A stretch of 56,248 nt of DNA from Psilocybe azurescens (GCA_023853785.1 JAJIRX010000169.1:1-56248); one strand, 5' to 3'; shown: positions 31,799 to 43,785, numbered from the stretch's first letter. The notes: a model not told the origin generated them from the letters alone. Program-made: numbers and translations.

Positions 31799-32980
31799 AT
31801 GGCCTTATCTTTACCCCCACTGCCAGCCGTCTCGGCCACAGATCCCTCTAAATATATCTTGGACTCACTCCGGATGTCTACCAACCAGGTCCTCCCGAAT
31901 GCGCGCCACCCAGGCCGGAACAGTCTTCAGCTATGTGAAGGAGGGATAGGACTTTACAGTTGCGCTCCCCAGTGCCAACCCCCGGGAAGTTCGAAGAGAC
32001 AGCGGTTAAAGTCATCGAAAACGTACGTCTTCCGTACTCTCTAATTTATTCATACAAGTAAAGACACTCAACTAACACTCACGCCGCACAGATCCAACCG
32101 GAAGGATGGGTCGGATCCGAGATGGAACATCCATCTACATAATGCGCAACAATCGTTGGCGCGATCGATCACTGCAAAAATACAAATTCGAAGTAATATA
32201 CGCCCTATCCTCTCAACATGACCTCCATCTCGCGAAATTCTTCAAAGTTTTTGAACCAATGGACTTCCCCTTGGCATTATCACTCGTGCGCATCAACTGC
32301 GAGCTCGTACTGGGAATGAGTAGAACGAAAGGCACGGCAGTGTTCCTGGATTGAGATTATCAAGGAGGCAGGGAATGCGATGCATGCACAGATAATGAAA
32401 AATGAGGGGAAGTACAAGGTGATGGTGGATCCAGAGGATACGGCGCTTGAGATTGGGATTACGCAGGTGAAGAGCCATGATATTGAGGTACGTTGGCTTT
32501 GTTCCTTTTCTTTTCGTCATGCTAACGCTCGTCAATTTATTCTCGCTAGAACTGGCATATACACATTCAACTGGGTCCGCGTGAAATCTTTCAAAGGCGA
32601 TACCAGCACTAACTCCAATACGCACTCCGACTCGCATCCATATCCCGCAAAATCTCTCCTTCATCCCTATTCCCTCTGCCTCCCTCATTGCTTTCCCCTC
32701 CCCTCTTCCTACGCGTGCGCATGCAGTATTACGTTCCTCCGGGGCACATACCCGGACGTCGTGAAGACTGCGATGAAGACTCAGAAGCGGAGTGGTATTG
32801 CGACGTTTGCTTTTAGACTGACGCATTCAATCAATAGTGCGTGGGATGCGGTTATTGTGAAGGGGGGAGGAGGATGGATAGAGGGCGTGAGCGAAGATGA
32901 ATTTGTATGAGTGTGCGAGGGGGATTGGGCGGTGCGCTGTGAAGGGTCTGTTGAGTTTGCAGCCGTTAGAGAGGATGCAG
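31799..32980 (+). pseudogene. Arginyl-tRNA synthetase, copy B2, large internal deletion
   Basis: The start MALSLPPLPAVSATDPSK matches exon 1 of copy A. Exon 1 decays by frameshift, and an intron ends near 32091. The next exon jumps from IQPEGWVGS-type sequence directly to MEHPST / DGTSIY, removing everything from the N-terminal domain through the HIGH motif and helical insert. Then KYKFEVIYALSSQHDLHLAKFF, GMSRTKGTAVFLD, a stop, KEAGNAMHAQ, GDTS, the C-terminal segment TYPDVVKTAMKTQ and FAFRLTHSINSAWDAVIVKG. The family stop (TAG after PLERM/I) is CAG here at 32978-32980. The same deletion is present in C2 (43923-45087), so the two are copies of one deleted ancestor. Confidence 0.8.
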
Positions 32981-32984
32981 ACTG

Positions 32985-33680
32985 GTAAGTCTTTCTGAGT
33001 CTGGAGATGCTCTCTGGTGTTCGACGCTCGAGAGCTGACCCGATCGTCCAATTTCCAGGTCGTACGATGGTATCGTTCTGGGATCACACTTGAATGTGAG
33101 CTTCACCGCCCATGAACACTCGTATTGTATAAGCCGGTTGCATCCTTCTGCTATTCTCAAGCGCACAGGCTGCTCATCGTCACTGCTCGTATGCTTCTGG
33201 AGGACCACCTTGATGTGATCCGGTACATGCACCGCATCAATGTACTCCCACTTTCTCTCCCGCTCGCATACAACCCCATCCCTCAGGCCATCATTAGCCG
33301 TAACACAGCTCCACCACTCGCATATACACACACATCCCGATCTTCGTATACATCCACATTTCTTTCAAAGGCTCACCCGCCACTACCCAGCGCACGACCT
33401 GGACTTAGCATCGAGTCTATTATTTTAGCGACGCAAAACGATGTCGACTTATAGACAACACCATAGATCAGGAGCTCAATGACCCTTGAACAAAGTGTGA
33501 TTGTACGACTCCCATTTTCAATCAAGGTCCGAGCTGTCCCCGTCTCTTCCTCTCTAGAGCCTCCGCTTACAATATCAATTTCATTTTCATTTTATATCAA
33601 CAGCCTTCCTCTTGTTCGCAGAAGCCTCCCACTCACCATATAGTATTTCGGTCCTTACGCCGGTCCAATATAACGACCTC
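32985..33680 (-). pseudogene. Unidentified gene remnant convergent with ArgRS, copy B2
   Basis: A minus-strand frame with KWEYIDAVHVPDHIKVVLQK, then RLRIAEGCNRLIQYECSW and TIPSYDLEIGRSG (about 33270-33035). A related, more damaged version is at 45095-45740. The reading is protein-like and conserved as amino acids between copies, which argues that it was once a real gene. Family unknown. Confidence 0.5.
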
Positions 33681-34072
33681 TTCGCTTCTTTGTATTGCTC
33701 CTTTTCTGTATATATATAACCGCCATTCTCATAAGCATACAGTATGCGTTATGCTACGCAGAGCTCAATACCCCGCCGCTCATCGCCTCACCTGCTTTCG
33801 ATATTCGAGGTACTTGGAGTGTCTACTCTCGAGGCCACTCAGGCGACCATATGTTTAACTGCTGGAGGAGTGGCGTTCTTTATTCACATTTGAAGTTACA
33901 TCTACTCTTTTCTACAAGCTTTACCGGCGCGTTCCAACTATGCAAGCACGACCTCGCGCACACCCCAACTTGTACTACAATTAACGGTCATACTCTTGAC
34001 AGGATCCATCAAATGCTTCCGTTCTCTTCTTTCATCAGAGTGCCTTGATTTGGTCGGAGTCAATTGTTTTAA
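33681..34072. other. 3' flank of NLR C, no supported gene
   Basis: A 117-codon plus-strand frame (33695-34048) shows no domain and is not kept in other blocks. Confidence 0.4.
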
Positions 34073-35227
34073 TTATGACTCGCCTTCATCCGTTGTATCA
34101 TCATCATACATATCACATATGGACCTGTAAAATTTGATATGGCCCCGCAATATCCTCCTAGATTCCTGAGTCCTAAGCCCCGAAAGCCAATCTTTTAATG
34201 AGCCAAACTCTGGGGGTGAGAGGGAAGAGCGGTCGTACTTCTGTACCATAAAATGAGGACAATAAAAGGTAGAGTTACCCTTCTAACATACCTTCAAGAA
34301 ATCTATAGCTAGAGAGCAGAAACCAAACGGCGGTCTCCATTGATGACGAGGATGTATCTTTGGACACAGGTAATGCAGTGCACGTAGCGCATTCAAGTTG
34401 TGCTGTGTTGGAATCGCATAAGGCAGACACTTGATAAACGGTAGAAAACATTTCTGTGAGATTCTTCCCCAGTGTTTTTCGACATTGGCGTTCAGTGCAG
34501 CGTATTGATTTTTTACGAGCTCGGTGAGAAGGAATGAGGATAGATGAGGATACCAGTCGTAAGGGCTGATGACTGAACTTCTCTCTCTCTCAAACACTTG
34601 CTCGTGGAACTCAGTTATCCATTCGTGTAAGGGGAAAGCATTGGAATAATCAATCGGATGTTCCCATTGATCCAGATTTCTCTCCTCAACGATGGAGTAG
34701 GGTCCGTCATGGGGTGGAGGTGTTATATGTAATGATATAGACGAAATTTCGTCTCTATCACTGATCATCCAAAGATTAGAGTAATAGGGGCCTGTGAAGT
34801 ATCGCAAGTAGCCAATTTCGAATATTCGTTTGGCAACGGATAACATTTTTGAAGAAGGCGACTATCGCGATCTTCGATAATGTCTTTGCTGGGTTCTGTC
34901 TGGTATTTGAATGGCAGCGGTAAATTAGTGACCATAATATGATGATATTGGCACTCACCATCTGCCTGTTAAACCAGCCCAAAGCTCCCAACACCAAATC
35001 AACCGAGGCTACATGGTCACCTAAAGAACCCCAGAAAGATGTATCCATTATGATATTGAATATTTCCATTTTCTTCGGATCTCCAAAGTATTCTTTAGAG
35101 TGTATGTCCGAAAGTCGACTATATCGTAAGAAGCATTCGGCAGTACGCTCAAACTCCCGTGGAGGTGCAACCGATAATGGGTTATTATTTCTGTGTAATA
35201 TCCCGGTAAAGTGCTCGGCACTGAGAC

Positions 35228-35230
35228 TTA
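35228..35230. repeat. Harbinger target duplication TTA (left)
   Basis: TTA before the element and again at 36146-36148. NLR A has one uninterrupted GACTTACTATCC at this place. TTA is the typical PIF/Harbinger 3-bp target. Confidence 0.85.
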
Positions 35231-35431
35231 GGGCCCGTTCGGCTAGCAAGCTCCGTGGGGCCTAAGCGGCCAGGTCCCAGCTTTGATGGAGCTTGCATTT
35301 GGTTGGGGCGGATTCCCACGGCTTATGGGGCGCGGTCACACTTGGTCACGTCGATTAGATTAGATTAGATAATGATAAATAGAACGAAGTTGACGATTTC
35401 CCTGTTCTTTCTCATTGCTCCCACATTCAAA

Positions 35432-35640
35432 ATGGCTCGAACGGATGCCTCTCGTGCTTGTAACATCATAAAGCACTACACTACTCATAAAAACAAAAAC
35501 AAAAAGAGCTCTCAACATCGCCTTGCTGCATTTAGTGCTGCTCTAGCTTCTGCAGTGGTTGTGACTAATGCATCTCCTTTGCCCACTGCTGTACGGACCT
35601 CAATTTTGACTGGCCAAATGTGGCTAGAGGAGCTCTATTT
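35432..35640 (+). pseudogene. Harbinger transposase, N-terminal fragment
   Basis: From MARTDASRACNIIKHYTTHK through the basic KNKNKKSSQHRLAAFSAALA to PLPTAVRTSILTGQMWLEEL. The last phrase resembles the conserved lead-in to the DDE domain of basidiomycete Harbinger transposases. The frame continues past 35640 only as antisense of the Myb-like gene, so the true protein ends there. The DDE domain is absent. Confidence 0.6.
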
Positions 35641-35858
35641 AGCGGCTGATTTTGGAGCACCCGAGAAGGTTGTTTTTGTAGAGCTGCCTCTGCAAGTGTC
35701 CAGACTTGCTTCTTCCACCCCGCCCCTGACTGGTTGCCAGCATTCTTCTGTGCCTTGAGAATTTCGACCAAAATAGCATCATCTGCATCAGTCCAAATAC
35801 ATCGAATTGACGGTTTTTTGGCCTTATTTTCAGTCTTTGAATCGGATTTTTGGGTGGC
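35641..35858 (-). pseudogene. Harbinger-associated Myb/SANT-like DNA-binding protein, fragment
   Basis: The minus-strand frame reads KKPSIRCIWTDADDAILVEI, then LKAQKNAGNQSGAGWKKQVW. This is the Trp-x-Asp...Gly-Trp-Lys...Val-Trp pattern of the Myb/SANT-like domain carried as the second gene of Harbinger elements (helps the transposase bind ends). An in-frame stop and the deletion junction truncate it after about 55 residues; no clean start codon is visible. Confidence 0.7.
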
Positions 35859-36337
35859 ATTGAGAGATATATAAAGAAAGAGTATTAATCAATTAAATGA
35901 GTGTGAGCAGGGATAATAGACTGGAGATAAATGGTGAAGTTGAAAGGGATATGTCGATAGTAACTGGGAATGAAAGGATTACGGAATGACGTGGCAAGCG
36001 ATGTCACAGACTTAAACGGAGCGGGATGCAGCCGAACACTTCTTGCTAGGCGGCAACGCTTCAATCAGGCTTAAGCCATCAATTTCGGCTTAGGCCCTGA
36101 TTTTGGCAGACACGCTCCGTGGAGGCGTTGCTAGCGAACGGGCCCTTACCATCTGATGGTCCCATGCTCCAATATGTTGGTTTTCCTGACATTGGCCTTG
36201 GACCTTGTGATGCACGGCCGAAAAGACAGGACCTGTATGTATATAGCCTAAATAGCCCCTGTCACTATAGTCGAAATCAAAGTATACCAAGTCAGGAAGG
36301 TGTTGGAGATCAGATATAATGGTATCCAGACTGATAT

Positions 36338-36780
36338 TGTTATGGACACTTTATTTTCTTTTTGCTTTTGCTTTTGCTTTTTCTTTTCCTTTCTCTTTTC
36401 TTTTCTTTTCCCTTTTCTTTGTCATCTGTCACATCATTGATACATCATCGTATGTTCTGATGAACTTTGCTTTCCATCATATCTACAAAACTCCATCATA
36501 TCTTTGATGGACTTTCACTTCTATCTTTTATGATACATCTTTCGATGAGCGCTTGATCTGTTTCCTCTATTCTTATATACATCTGCTGATGAACATTCAA
36601 ACTCGTTTCAACTTGCTGTGCGGTTCATAGTATTTATACCAGGAAGGATCCACTGTATTCTTTAGCTAGTTCTTGAGAATCTAACCTCCTCTTACTTGAC
36701 ACTGCTTGGAACTTGCTGTTCTTGACTACTTGACTGTCGGCTTTATCCACGCATGTGAATATAAGCTTGAAGTCGTAACA
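36338..36780. mobile_element. Copia-type solo LTR (443 bp)
   Basis: Begins TGTTATGGACAC and ends GTCGTAACA, giving TGTTA/TAACA inverted ends. It is flanked by GATAT at 36333-36337 and 36781-36785. Copy A has the uninterrupted sequence here. It contains pyrimidine-rich DNA (36355-36420) and TATA-like stretches, and no coding region. A single LTR with a target duplication means the internal part was lost by LTR-LTR recombination. Short TGTTA...TAACA ends suggest Ty1/copia, but no protein is left to prove it. Confidence 0.8.
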
Positions 36781-38838
36781 GATATTCATTAACTCCGAGA
36801 TATCCTCGATGCTATGCTCTGTCCCAGAAGAGTCAGAACTGTATAAATCGATGTATGCGAAGGTTGCTGAGTTTTGGGTGATCGGTCGATGATCTGCTGT
36901 GCTGAAATTGTTTGAGCAATGGTGAGAAACGTCTATGAGAGACTGAAATAGGTGTAGGTGCTTTTTACACCAATATTGATCGTGCAAGGCCAGCATAAGT
37001 TGCATGTCGTTAAGAAAATCCAGGACAAAGGTCGTGAACCAGTACAGATGACTTGGTTGGGCGACATGCGAAGGTTTGCAGGCAATGATCTTGCGAAGGC
37101 TTTCACAAAGTTCCTCTAATACATTGGCAATAGATCTCGCATCGAGTCTGACGTCCGGCAACAGACCCAGAAGTCCGGCGAGCATCCAACGATAGGTTGA
37201 TAGTCCCATACTGTCAGAACATGTGTATATCAGTGTCCTTATATATTTTCCAAACACAAAAATGCTCAGGCGCTTACCGTTCTATAGTCCGCTCGGCCCG
37301 TGGATTATCCTCAACAATATCGACCCCAAGCTTGATTATGGCGCAGAAAATCTCAGTCTCAACGGCGCTCTTATCAATTGCATACCCTCCTGACCTTGAC
37401 TCATCCAAGAGAAATTCACGGAACGACAGGTGACTGAACGAAATCGATGCCTCTTGCAATGGAGACCCAAAGATCGGCTCTAGCACACGGAATTCCTCGG
37501 AGTATTCAACCTTGGATATCCTGATCAAGGAGCTTAAGGCCCTCCACACCAGTTGAATTTCTCCGGAATCGACTCCCAGCATTTCTTGAATCGTTTTTCA
37601 CCGTAATCGAGCAAGAGACCGCCAAGGACACGTTTCATTGTGTTTGGTCGAGGATATGATGACAGGATGGTGGCATAGAGTTTATCGAGATCCGAAAATG
37701 CTGATGCTTGATGTGGTCCAGGCGTGGTCAACATCCGGAGTTGTTCTCGGGGTCGCAGAAATCGGATGAGGCGCCAACAAATTCCAGGACAGTAGACGCA
37801 TAAATGTACTGGCCTGAAGCGCTATACACAAACCGCCTGATAATATGATATGGAGGCCAAGGACGCGGAGTAGAAGACATTATTCGAATATTCTCGTCGT
37901 AAATTTTGTTGAATCCCTCTCGAAGATACTTCTCAATATCCCTATCTGCGTCCACATCGTCTCGTAGACAGACTGATTTTGTAACGTGTACCAAAGGTCC
38001 GATTTCGAATGAGTCGGAAATCCAGTACTCTGGGCGACTTACAATGAGAAATCGGAGGGGATATTGTGCTCGGTGATTGCCTTTGATAAGAGTGAAAGAA
38101 TTTCGGACTGCATTCGTTTTGACCCAGCGCATTCGTCCAAACCGTCGATAATAACTGTGGGGTTGTGGGCAGGCCAGTTAGTGACATGTAGTAATGGCTC
38201 TATGATGAGGTATTGGAGTTGGATATCGATGGATTTTGTCGGAAGAGTGGGATTACCGAGCATAGCAGCCTCAATTTGGGCACGAAAGGACGGAAATTTG
38301 AGGGCGAGCTGATAGGCTATTGTTGGGAATAGCTTGGTGCCGTCCCCACGTCCAATGGCGTCTTTTTCGAAGAAAAAGCTCCCGGCATACTTGCTATCGT
38401 CCGAGATCTCCTGTAGAAGAACGGCAACCGAATGAGCGATAGCAGATTTTCCCGCTCCTGCTGGTCCGTTGAGCCAAAGCGCCCGTTCCTTGGGAGTGGG
38501 GTCATTGATCCAGCCGAGTATTGCACTGATTATCTTCTCGCGAGTGCCGGGGTGGCATTTCGCGGGAGGGAACCGTTCGGCAGAGTTATACATTGCATCA
38601 GTCGCGATATGCTGCCCCAGAATGTGCAGTCCTATTGATTCAGAATCAATTTAAATGCTCAGTATATGATGTCTACTGCCTCTCACCTACGTCCCTTCCC
38701 CCCGTCGTAGTAGTCCCCTTCTACTTGTTGAATGCTACCGCCGGTAATCATGAAGTTCCTGGCGCCTTGGAGCAGCTGCATACCTGAGTTCTGGGTGCGA
38801 TGCGAGCGTATTGCGGAATATTTCTCGTCTTTAGGCAT

Positions 38839-40084
38839 TGTACTAGGGCTTTGTGAAGGAGGAAACAGTTGCTAACGGTGCCCACGTCGTGGAGCAGCAC
38901 AGAAGTTAAGTGAATTCACACGGCTACGTGCCCTAGAAGTTCATGCGGTACAACGTTGCGACGTGCACTGCAATGTGCTGGATATAAATACTGCTATAAT
39001 ATTAATAGTCACCACATCCTGTATATGTCTCAAATTGCTCTTAATCTTCACCCCAGTAGCCCTGATAATCTCGGCACCATTAGGACTGCGGATAGACGAG
39101 GAAAAAGGCACTCACTTAAGTCGCTCACTGTGCATTATCACAGTATATCACAGAGTCAGACTACACAACGGTGTTGTGTTTCCGACAGAGCCCGCACAAA
39201 TGCATGTACAGCTTTAGTACTAGACACAGTGCAACTCACATAACAGTGATAGTTGGAAGCAATGCACCGGAAGGCGGTGTTATTCTATTCCGGTTGGACA
39301 CCGCAAAATCACCCCTTCTATGCCTAACTTGCCTGCGATGGGGCCGTCGTATTGAAACCTCCGCAAGCGGGAGCGTTGTTTTTAGCGCGTCTATTCCATG
39401 GAATCCTCTTATCGTGTCAAGTGTGCACAGTTTAAAACAATATATGACTCAGTAGATGGTCATAGCCCCGCTAGCACACATGCCAGTACCCCTTTACTTG
39501 TTGAGTCAGGGACATGGCTGTGAATCAAGCTCTCTTGTCGGAAAGTCAGTACCATATGCGGTTGTCACTGAATTTACCCGAGATTGCGACGTGACTGCAT
39601 TCTTTGCATTTTTCAACTGTCCCAAGTGGTGGTTAACAAAGTCATCTTTTCTCACTTTTGACACGCAAGTGATTTTGTGTGCGCAAAAGTGAAGTGTGAA
39701 AACGTGACAATGAATGTGAACGTGATAGCAACTTTACTATTTTCTGTCCTGCGTAGGGCTGTGTCGACACTGATATGGTCAACCGACTGATGAGCACCTG
39801 TAGGCAAGCACTACCAGTTCTGGTGCACCGCGAAACGGTCCGGGTCCTTCCCCTCCGTTTAATTTGTGTGCTGGTGCAGAGTACATATAGAGTAAGCGGC
39901 GGAGTGGTTCTAGTGCTATATGTCTTCCAATAAGACAGAATAAGACATTATACCTGGAGTGATATATCCACTCACTGTCTGATGTATGGTTTTCATCATA
40001 ATGCACGAAACATTACTGCTACGCCGACTTCAAGAGTCAGTGTTTTGCCACCAAAAGGGGCTAATATTTGGTGAAGAGATGTTG
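38839..40084. other. Spacer between divergent NLR C and ArgRS C
   Basis: Aligns by eye with 12201-13312 of block A, apart from an insertion of about 150 bp around 39805-39960 absent from block A. That insertion begins near the small inverted repeat ACCAGTTCTGGT. No gene is supported. Confidence 0.6.
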
Positions 40085-40091
40085 CACGTGA
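40085..40091 (+). promoter_or_regulatory. CACGTGA element upstream of ArgRS C
   Basis: Same position relative to the ArgRS start and the same GGGGCTAATATTTGG context as in block A. Confidence 0.4.
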
Positions 40092-40287
40092 TGGATCCCA
40101 ACACGTCATTCACGTTCACAAAATTTGTTGCAGACAACCTTGTCGATTCAATTTGGCCGTCCTTTCACTCCTCTCAATTCCCTCCCGCTCTTTCCTCATG
40201 CAGCCAAGAGATCTCTCTGCTGCACTTTACACCTCAGGCGCTTTCGTTTGCACACAACACTACGCCGACTTACAACAAACTCACAAG

Positions 40288-41736
40288 ATGGCATCATCCG
40301 TGCCCCCACTTCCCGCTGTCTCAGGTACGGATCCATCTAAGTGTGTCCTGAAATCGATCCGGATAGCTATTGCGCAAAAACTTTCGAATGTGCTGCCGCT
40401 CACAGTTCAGGATCCTTGGGGAGCTGGAAGAGACAGTGGTTGAAGTCATCAAAAACGTACGTGGTTATTATTTTTACATTTTGTACTACTAAATTGACTG
40501 AGCCTTGCTGCTCACAGTTCCAACCGGACAAGTGAGTTGAGTTCGTCGTGCTCGACAAGCCCATCCTCCACTACGCGTGAACATAACAAGTTCTCACCCA
40601 GATCGACACCCCACATGCAACGTGCCCTCTGGTCTGCCCAAGTATTGCACGAACGACTCGGTCAATGGTAAGAAGGTCGTCATCGAGTACTCGTCGCCAA
40701 ACATACGCCCAGTTGTTCTACGTTGGGCATTTGCGGAACACGATCATCAGCGCGTTTTTGGCTAGTTTGTATCAGGCTTGTGGGTTGGAAGTCATCTCAA
40801 TGAACTATCTAGGCGATTGGGGTACACAGGTAAGATTCTTCTCTTTTTCACCTCTTTGTTTTTGTTTTCCGTCCAATCCCCTTTTGCCTCTATTCTGTTT
40901 CTCCCCTGCTCCTCGCCATTCCATGCGTCTTCTATTCCAATCCCCGAATATCCCACTAACATCTCCCTTCGTCTCCCTAGTTCGGCCTAATCGCCGCAGG
41001 CTTCGAAATACGGCTCACAAGCCAGGCTCGAAAAAGACGTCATCAAGCACCTTTTGACATCTACGCTGCCATTAAAAAGACGCATCCACCGACCCCGCTG
41101 TCAAGGCCTCCGCCTCGAACCGGTTCAAGCACATGGAAGACGGAGACCAAGATACCCTGCGCAACTAGCACATGTGGAGAGAGATGAGCGTGCGGGAGTA
41201 TGAGAAGGAGTTTGAGAGGCTGAATGTAAAGTTTGATGCATGTACGGGGAGAGCGAGGTGGGGAATGAGGCAATGGATGGGACGCTGGAGAAGTTGGATA
41301 GGATGAGTTTGATTTTGGAGTCGGATGGTGTGAAGCTGGTGGAGTTGGAGAAGTGGAGTCCGGGCAAGCCGTTGTTCGTAAGAAGGGTACGTTCCATTTC
41401 TTTTATTTTTTTCTCTCTTCCTGTTCCTTCATTCAAACTTCATCACAGATGGAACGTTGGTATACCTGACACGCGACATCGGCGGCGCAACCACGCGCTA
41501 CGACAAATATAAATTTGATAAAATGAAATACATCGTTTTCTCGCAATAATACCTGCATCTCTCCCAATTCTTTGTAGTGCTCGAGCTTCCCTGGGCGTCC
41601 TCGCTCATGCAGATCAACTACCGTCTCTTACAAGGAATGAGCATGAGGAAAATGGCGTTGGTGTTTTTGGACAAGATCATTAAGCAGGTGGGGAACGTGA
41701 TGCATGAGCCCGAGGACAAGCTTCATTTTCCCTGTT
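40288..41736 (+). pseudogene. Arginyl-tRNA synthetase, copy C, truncated
   Basis: Near-identical to ArgRS A. The start ATG at 40288 opens MASSVPPLPAVSGTDPSK, with the same introns (second one 40830-40979), the same YVGHLRNTI in place of HVGH (about 40719), [10 protein letters not shown], and the same abrupt end after NVMHEPEDKLHF at about 41736. There it joins the transporter intron at the identical base as in block A. Additional damage of its own: a deletion near 41050, a stop in place of Trp in the NWRMW segment near 41168, and a UAA at QQD (about 41550). So it has decayed independently since duplication. Confidence 0.85.
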
Positions 41737-43785
41737 CGTTATCCTTTTCCACGATTCGCGTTTCTCTTCGCGTTTCATCTCGTCGTTTCCTTGCTCTCCC
41801 ATTCACAAGCGCTTTGAATACTCCCCACCGTATCCTACCTTGCTCGCCCTTGTCTATCTCTCGTCCCTCCGCACTTAATTGAACCCAACTCACTCTCACA
41901 CAGTTACACAGTCAGGAGCTTCATAATGTCCGCCGCCATATGCATGAACTCCAACGCACTTGCCATCGCGCTGATGCCGAGCTTCGTCATCTCGGTGCCC
42001 AACCTCGCATGGGGCTCAGACGATAACAAGAAATACGCTGATGTATTCGATGATGTCCACTACGCTTGGAATAATAGTATGTGGCTTTTGCTTTCGTTTC
42101 GTTTTACGCTATGTTTTACCCCCCTTTGTAATGCACTCTATCTCTCTCGTCATACTCCAACGTCCATCGTCGCCTCTGTCCTCTTACCCACCCGCATACA
42201 TCCCACTAACCACCTCTCACAGGTCCCACAGCTACGGCGTAAGCCTCCTTGCAGGCAGACACCATCCTCTCACCACCCGTCCTCTCATCCGCCGCAGTTC
42301 ACATCCATTCTCGGACTCAATACAGATCGCAATGCCGAGCATGAGAGCACGCCGCTCTTCTTGGAATAACGCACGCGTTGAGCTCGCCGCTCGTACAGTC
42401 GTCGGCGTCGATGAAGAGGGGTGGCCGGCCAGTTCACGGAGTCGCCCACCTCCTCTGCGCCCTCGTCGCTTCACATCTCCGTGTCCTCGGGAGTCCCTGG
42501 TGTTCTGTGTGCTACGTCATTGTTCACGACATCCGCGCGGAACGACAAATGACCCCAACGCAAACGGAACAGGGACAAGGGACCGGGACACGGCACAGGA
42601 GCAGGGACTAAAAACAGCAGTGTCCCCGCTCCCGCCAGGCAGGCGCAACACGACATTCTATAATTTGTTCCCCAACAGTCCGAATGAGAGCAGGGCGGAT
42701 TTTCCGGCTTGGGGTGTCGGTGCTTCAACTGCTGCGGCGGGGGCTAGTGCGGCGAGAGGTGCTGGGGGTGTGCGAGGGATAGGAAGACGAGTGGGATTGA
42801 CGCTGAGGAGGGGGATGGGGATGAAGTCGAATGCAACCTCGCCTATGACCCCAAAATGGCGCACTCTTGCTCACGTTCTCGTGTTTTGCACGCACCCTCC
42901 TCGTTCTCAAAGCTCCTCACCACCCTCCGCCCCTTACACATACATTTTTACCCCTCCACACACTCTTCCTCTCGGTCCACACATTCATAACAGTCCCATT
43001 ATACGCCGGCCTACTTTCACTCATCGTCGCATTGACACCTTCATTACAGTATACGCTGGAGTATAATAATAGCGGATCAAGGCCCGTGAATGGGGCGGTT
43101 GGGATGTGTGGCAAGTGTGCGGTGCCGGTCACGCTTGTTGTGTCTGAGAGTATTCTCGGGGTGGGAAGGAGGCTGAGAGGGAAGGAAGCTGGGGAAGGAA
43201 GGAAGGAGGGGGCGGGGGAAAGGGAAGGGGATAAAATGGAGGAGGTATAGGAGGTATATACAGTGCGTCAAGGCTCTATTCCACTTCGGGACACATTCGA
43301 TCGCTCAACGGAAGGATACACAAAGTGGAAAAGGAGTCGACCGGGCGCCGAAGCCTGTGAGCCGAAGATGGTGCTACTCGCAATCTCGGTGCACAGGCTG
43401 CTCACTTGCCGATGGTCCCTGCGACGAAGAGCGATTGGCATGGTTTGAGGAGTGAGTTACTTTGTTCTTTTTTTCTTTCTGTATGTACTATGTTGTGTGT
43501 TATGAGGGCGGCATATATGCGCCTTATATTTTTTCCATTTTGTCCTTTTTCTTTTTTGGGGGGGAATTCTATTTCTTCGTCATTTGATCGTTTACCGTTT
43601 GTGGTTCTTTGATCTCGATCACTCCACTATTCTTCCTCTTCGCTTTCCTTTTCTCTCCTTTCCTTTCTCCTTCTTACAACGAAATCGTGAAGCATTCCTC
43701 CTTCTCCTTTGCTCTCACTCACCCAGGCCGATATCCGGCGTCGTCAGCACCCTCCTTCTGTGCCCCCGGCCCGGCCCCATCCCGT
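41737..43785 (+). pseudogene. PIN-like transporter, copy C, 3' part
   Basis: Same fragment as in block A: AICMNSNALAIALMPS and PNLAWGSDDNKK (about 41930-42035), central loop (42240-42640), LTPSLQYTLEYN and VNGAVGMCGKCAVPVTLVV (about 43035-43150), PKMVLLAIS (about 43365). The region around TKSDWHG is at about 43430. The last exon is cut at about 43785, where the upstream region of ArgRS C2 begins. Frameshifts and stops are present throughout. Confidence 0.8.

Larger units (their letters stand above)
35231..36145 (+). mobile_element. PIF/Harbinger deletion derivative (915 bp)
   Basis: Terminal inverted repeats start GGGCCCGTTCG(G)CTAGC on both ends, with a TTA target duplication. The left part codes, plus strand, for the front of a Harbinger-type transposase. 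A convergent minus-strand remnant of the Myb/SANT-like accessory gene lies to its right. The two meet at about 35640, where the transposase catalytic domain has been deleted. Non-autonomous. Confidence 0.85.
34073..38838 (-). pseudogene. NACHT-domain NLR, copy C, interrupted by two transposons
   Basis: Closest to copy A. The start ATG at 38838 opens MPKDEKYSAIRSHRT; the stop TAA is at 34075-34073 after DDDTTDEGES. Damage: an extra G in a G run in exon 1 near 38700; a one-base deletion in the C run (ATCCCC) near 38062 shared with copy B; a second one-base deletion (GACCCC) near 37757 exactly at the place where copy A has its TGA; a one-base loss near 37600; a Harbinger derivative at 35231-36145; a solo LTR at 36338-36780; and smaller changes. 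Walker A GPAGAGKS and Walker B VIIDGLDE remain. The last two exons are still open (WRPPFGFCSLAIDFLK before the final intron). Both transposons lie within the long third exon. Non-functional. Confidence 0.9.

Noticed and set aside
33695..34048. 117-codon frame with a hydrophobic start as a secreted protein
   Set aside because: No cleavage-site context, no conservation, and it overlaps NLR 3' flank.
35372..35758. 128-codon frame as one protein inside the Harbinger element
   Set aside because: Only its first part (to about 35640) is transposase-like; the rest is antisense of the Myb/SANT-like gene, so the frame is a deletion-junction chimera.
36350..36425. TTTTGCTTTTGCTTTTGC tract as a microsatellite feature of its own
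   Set aside because: It lies inside the solo LTR and is part of that repeat.
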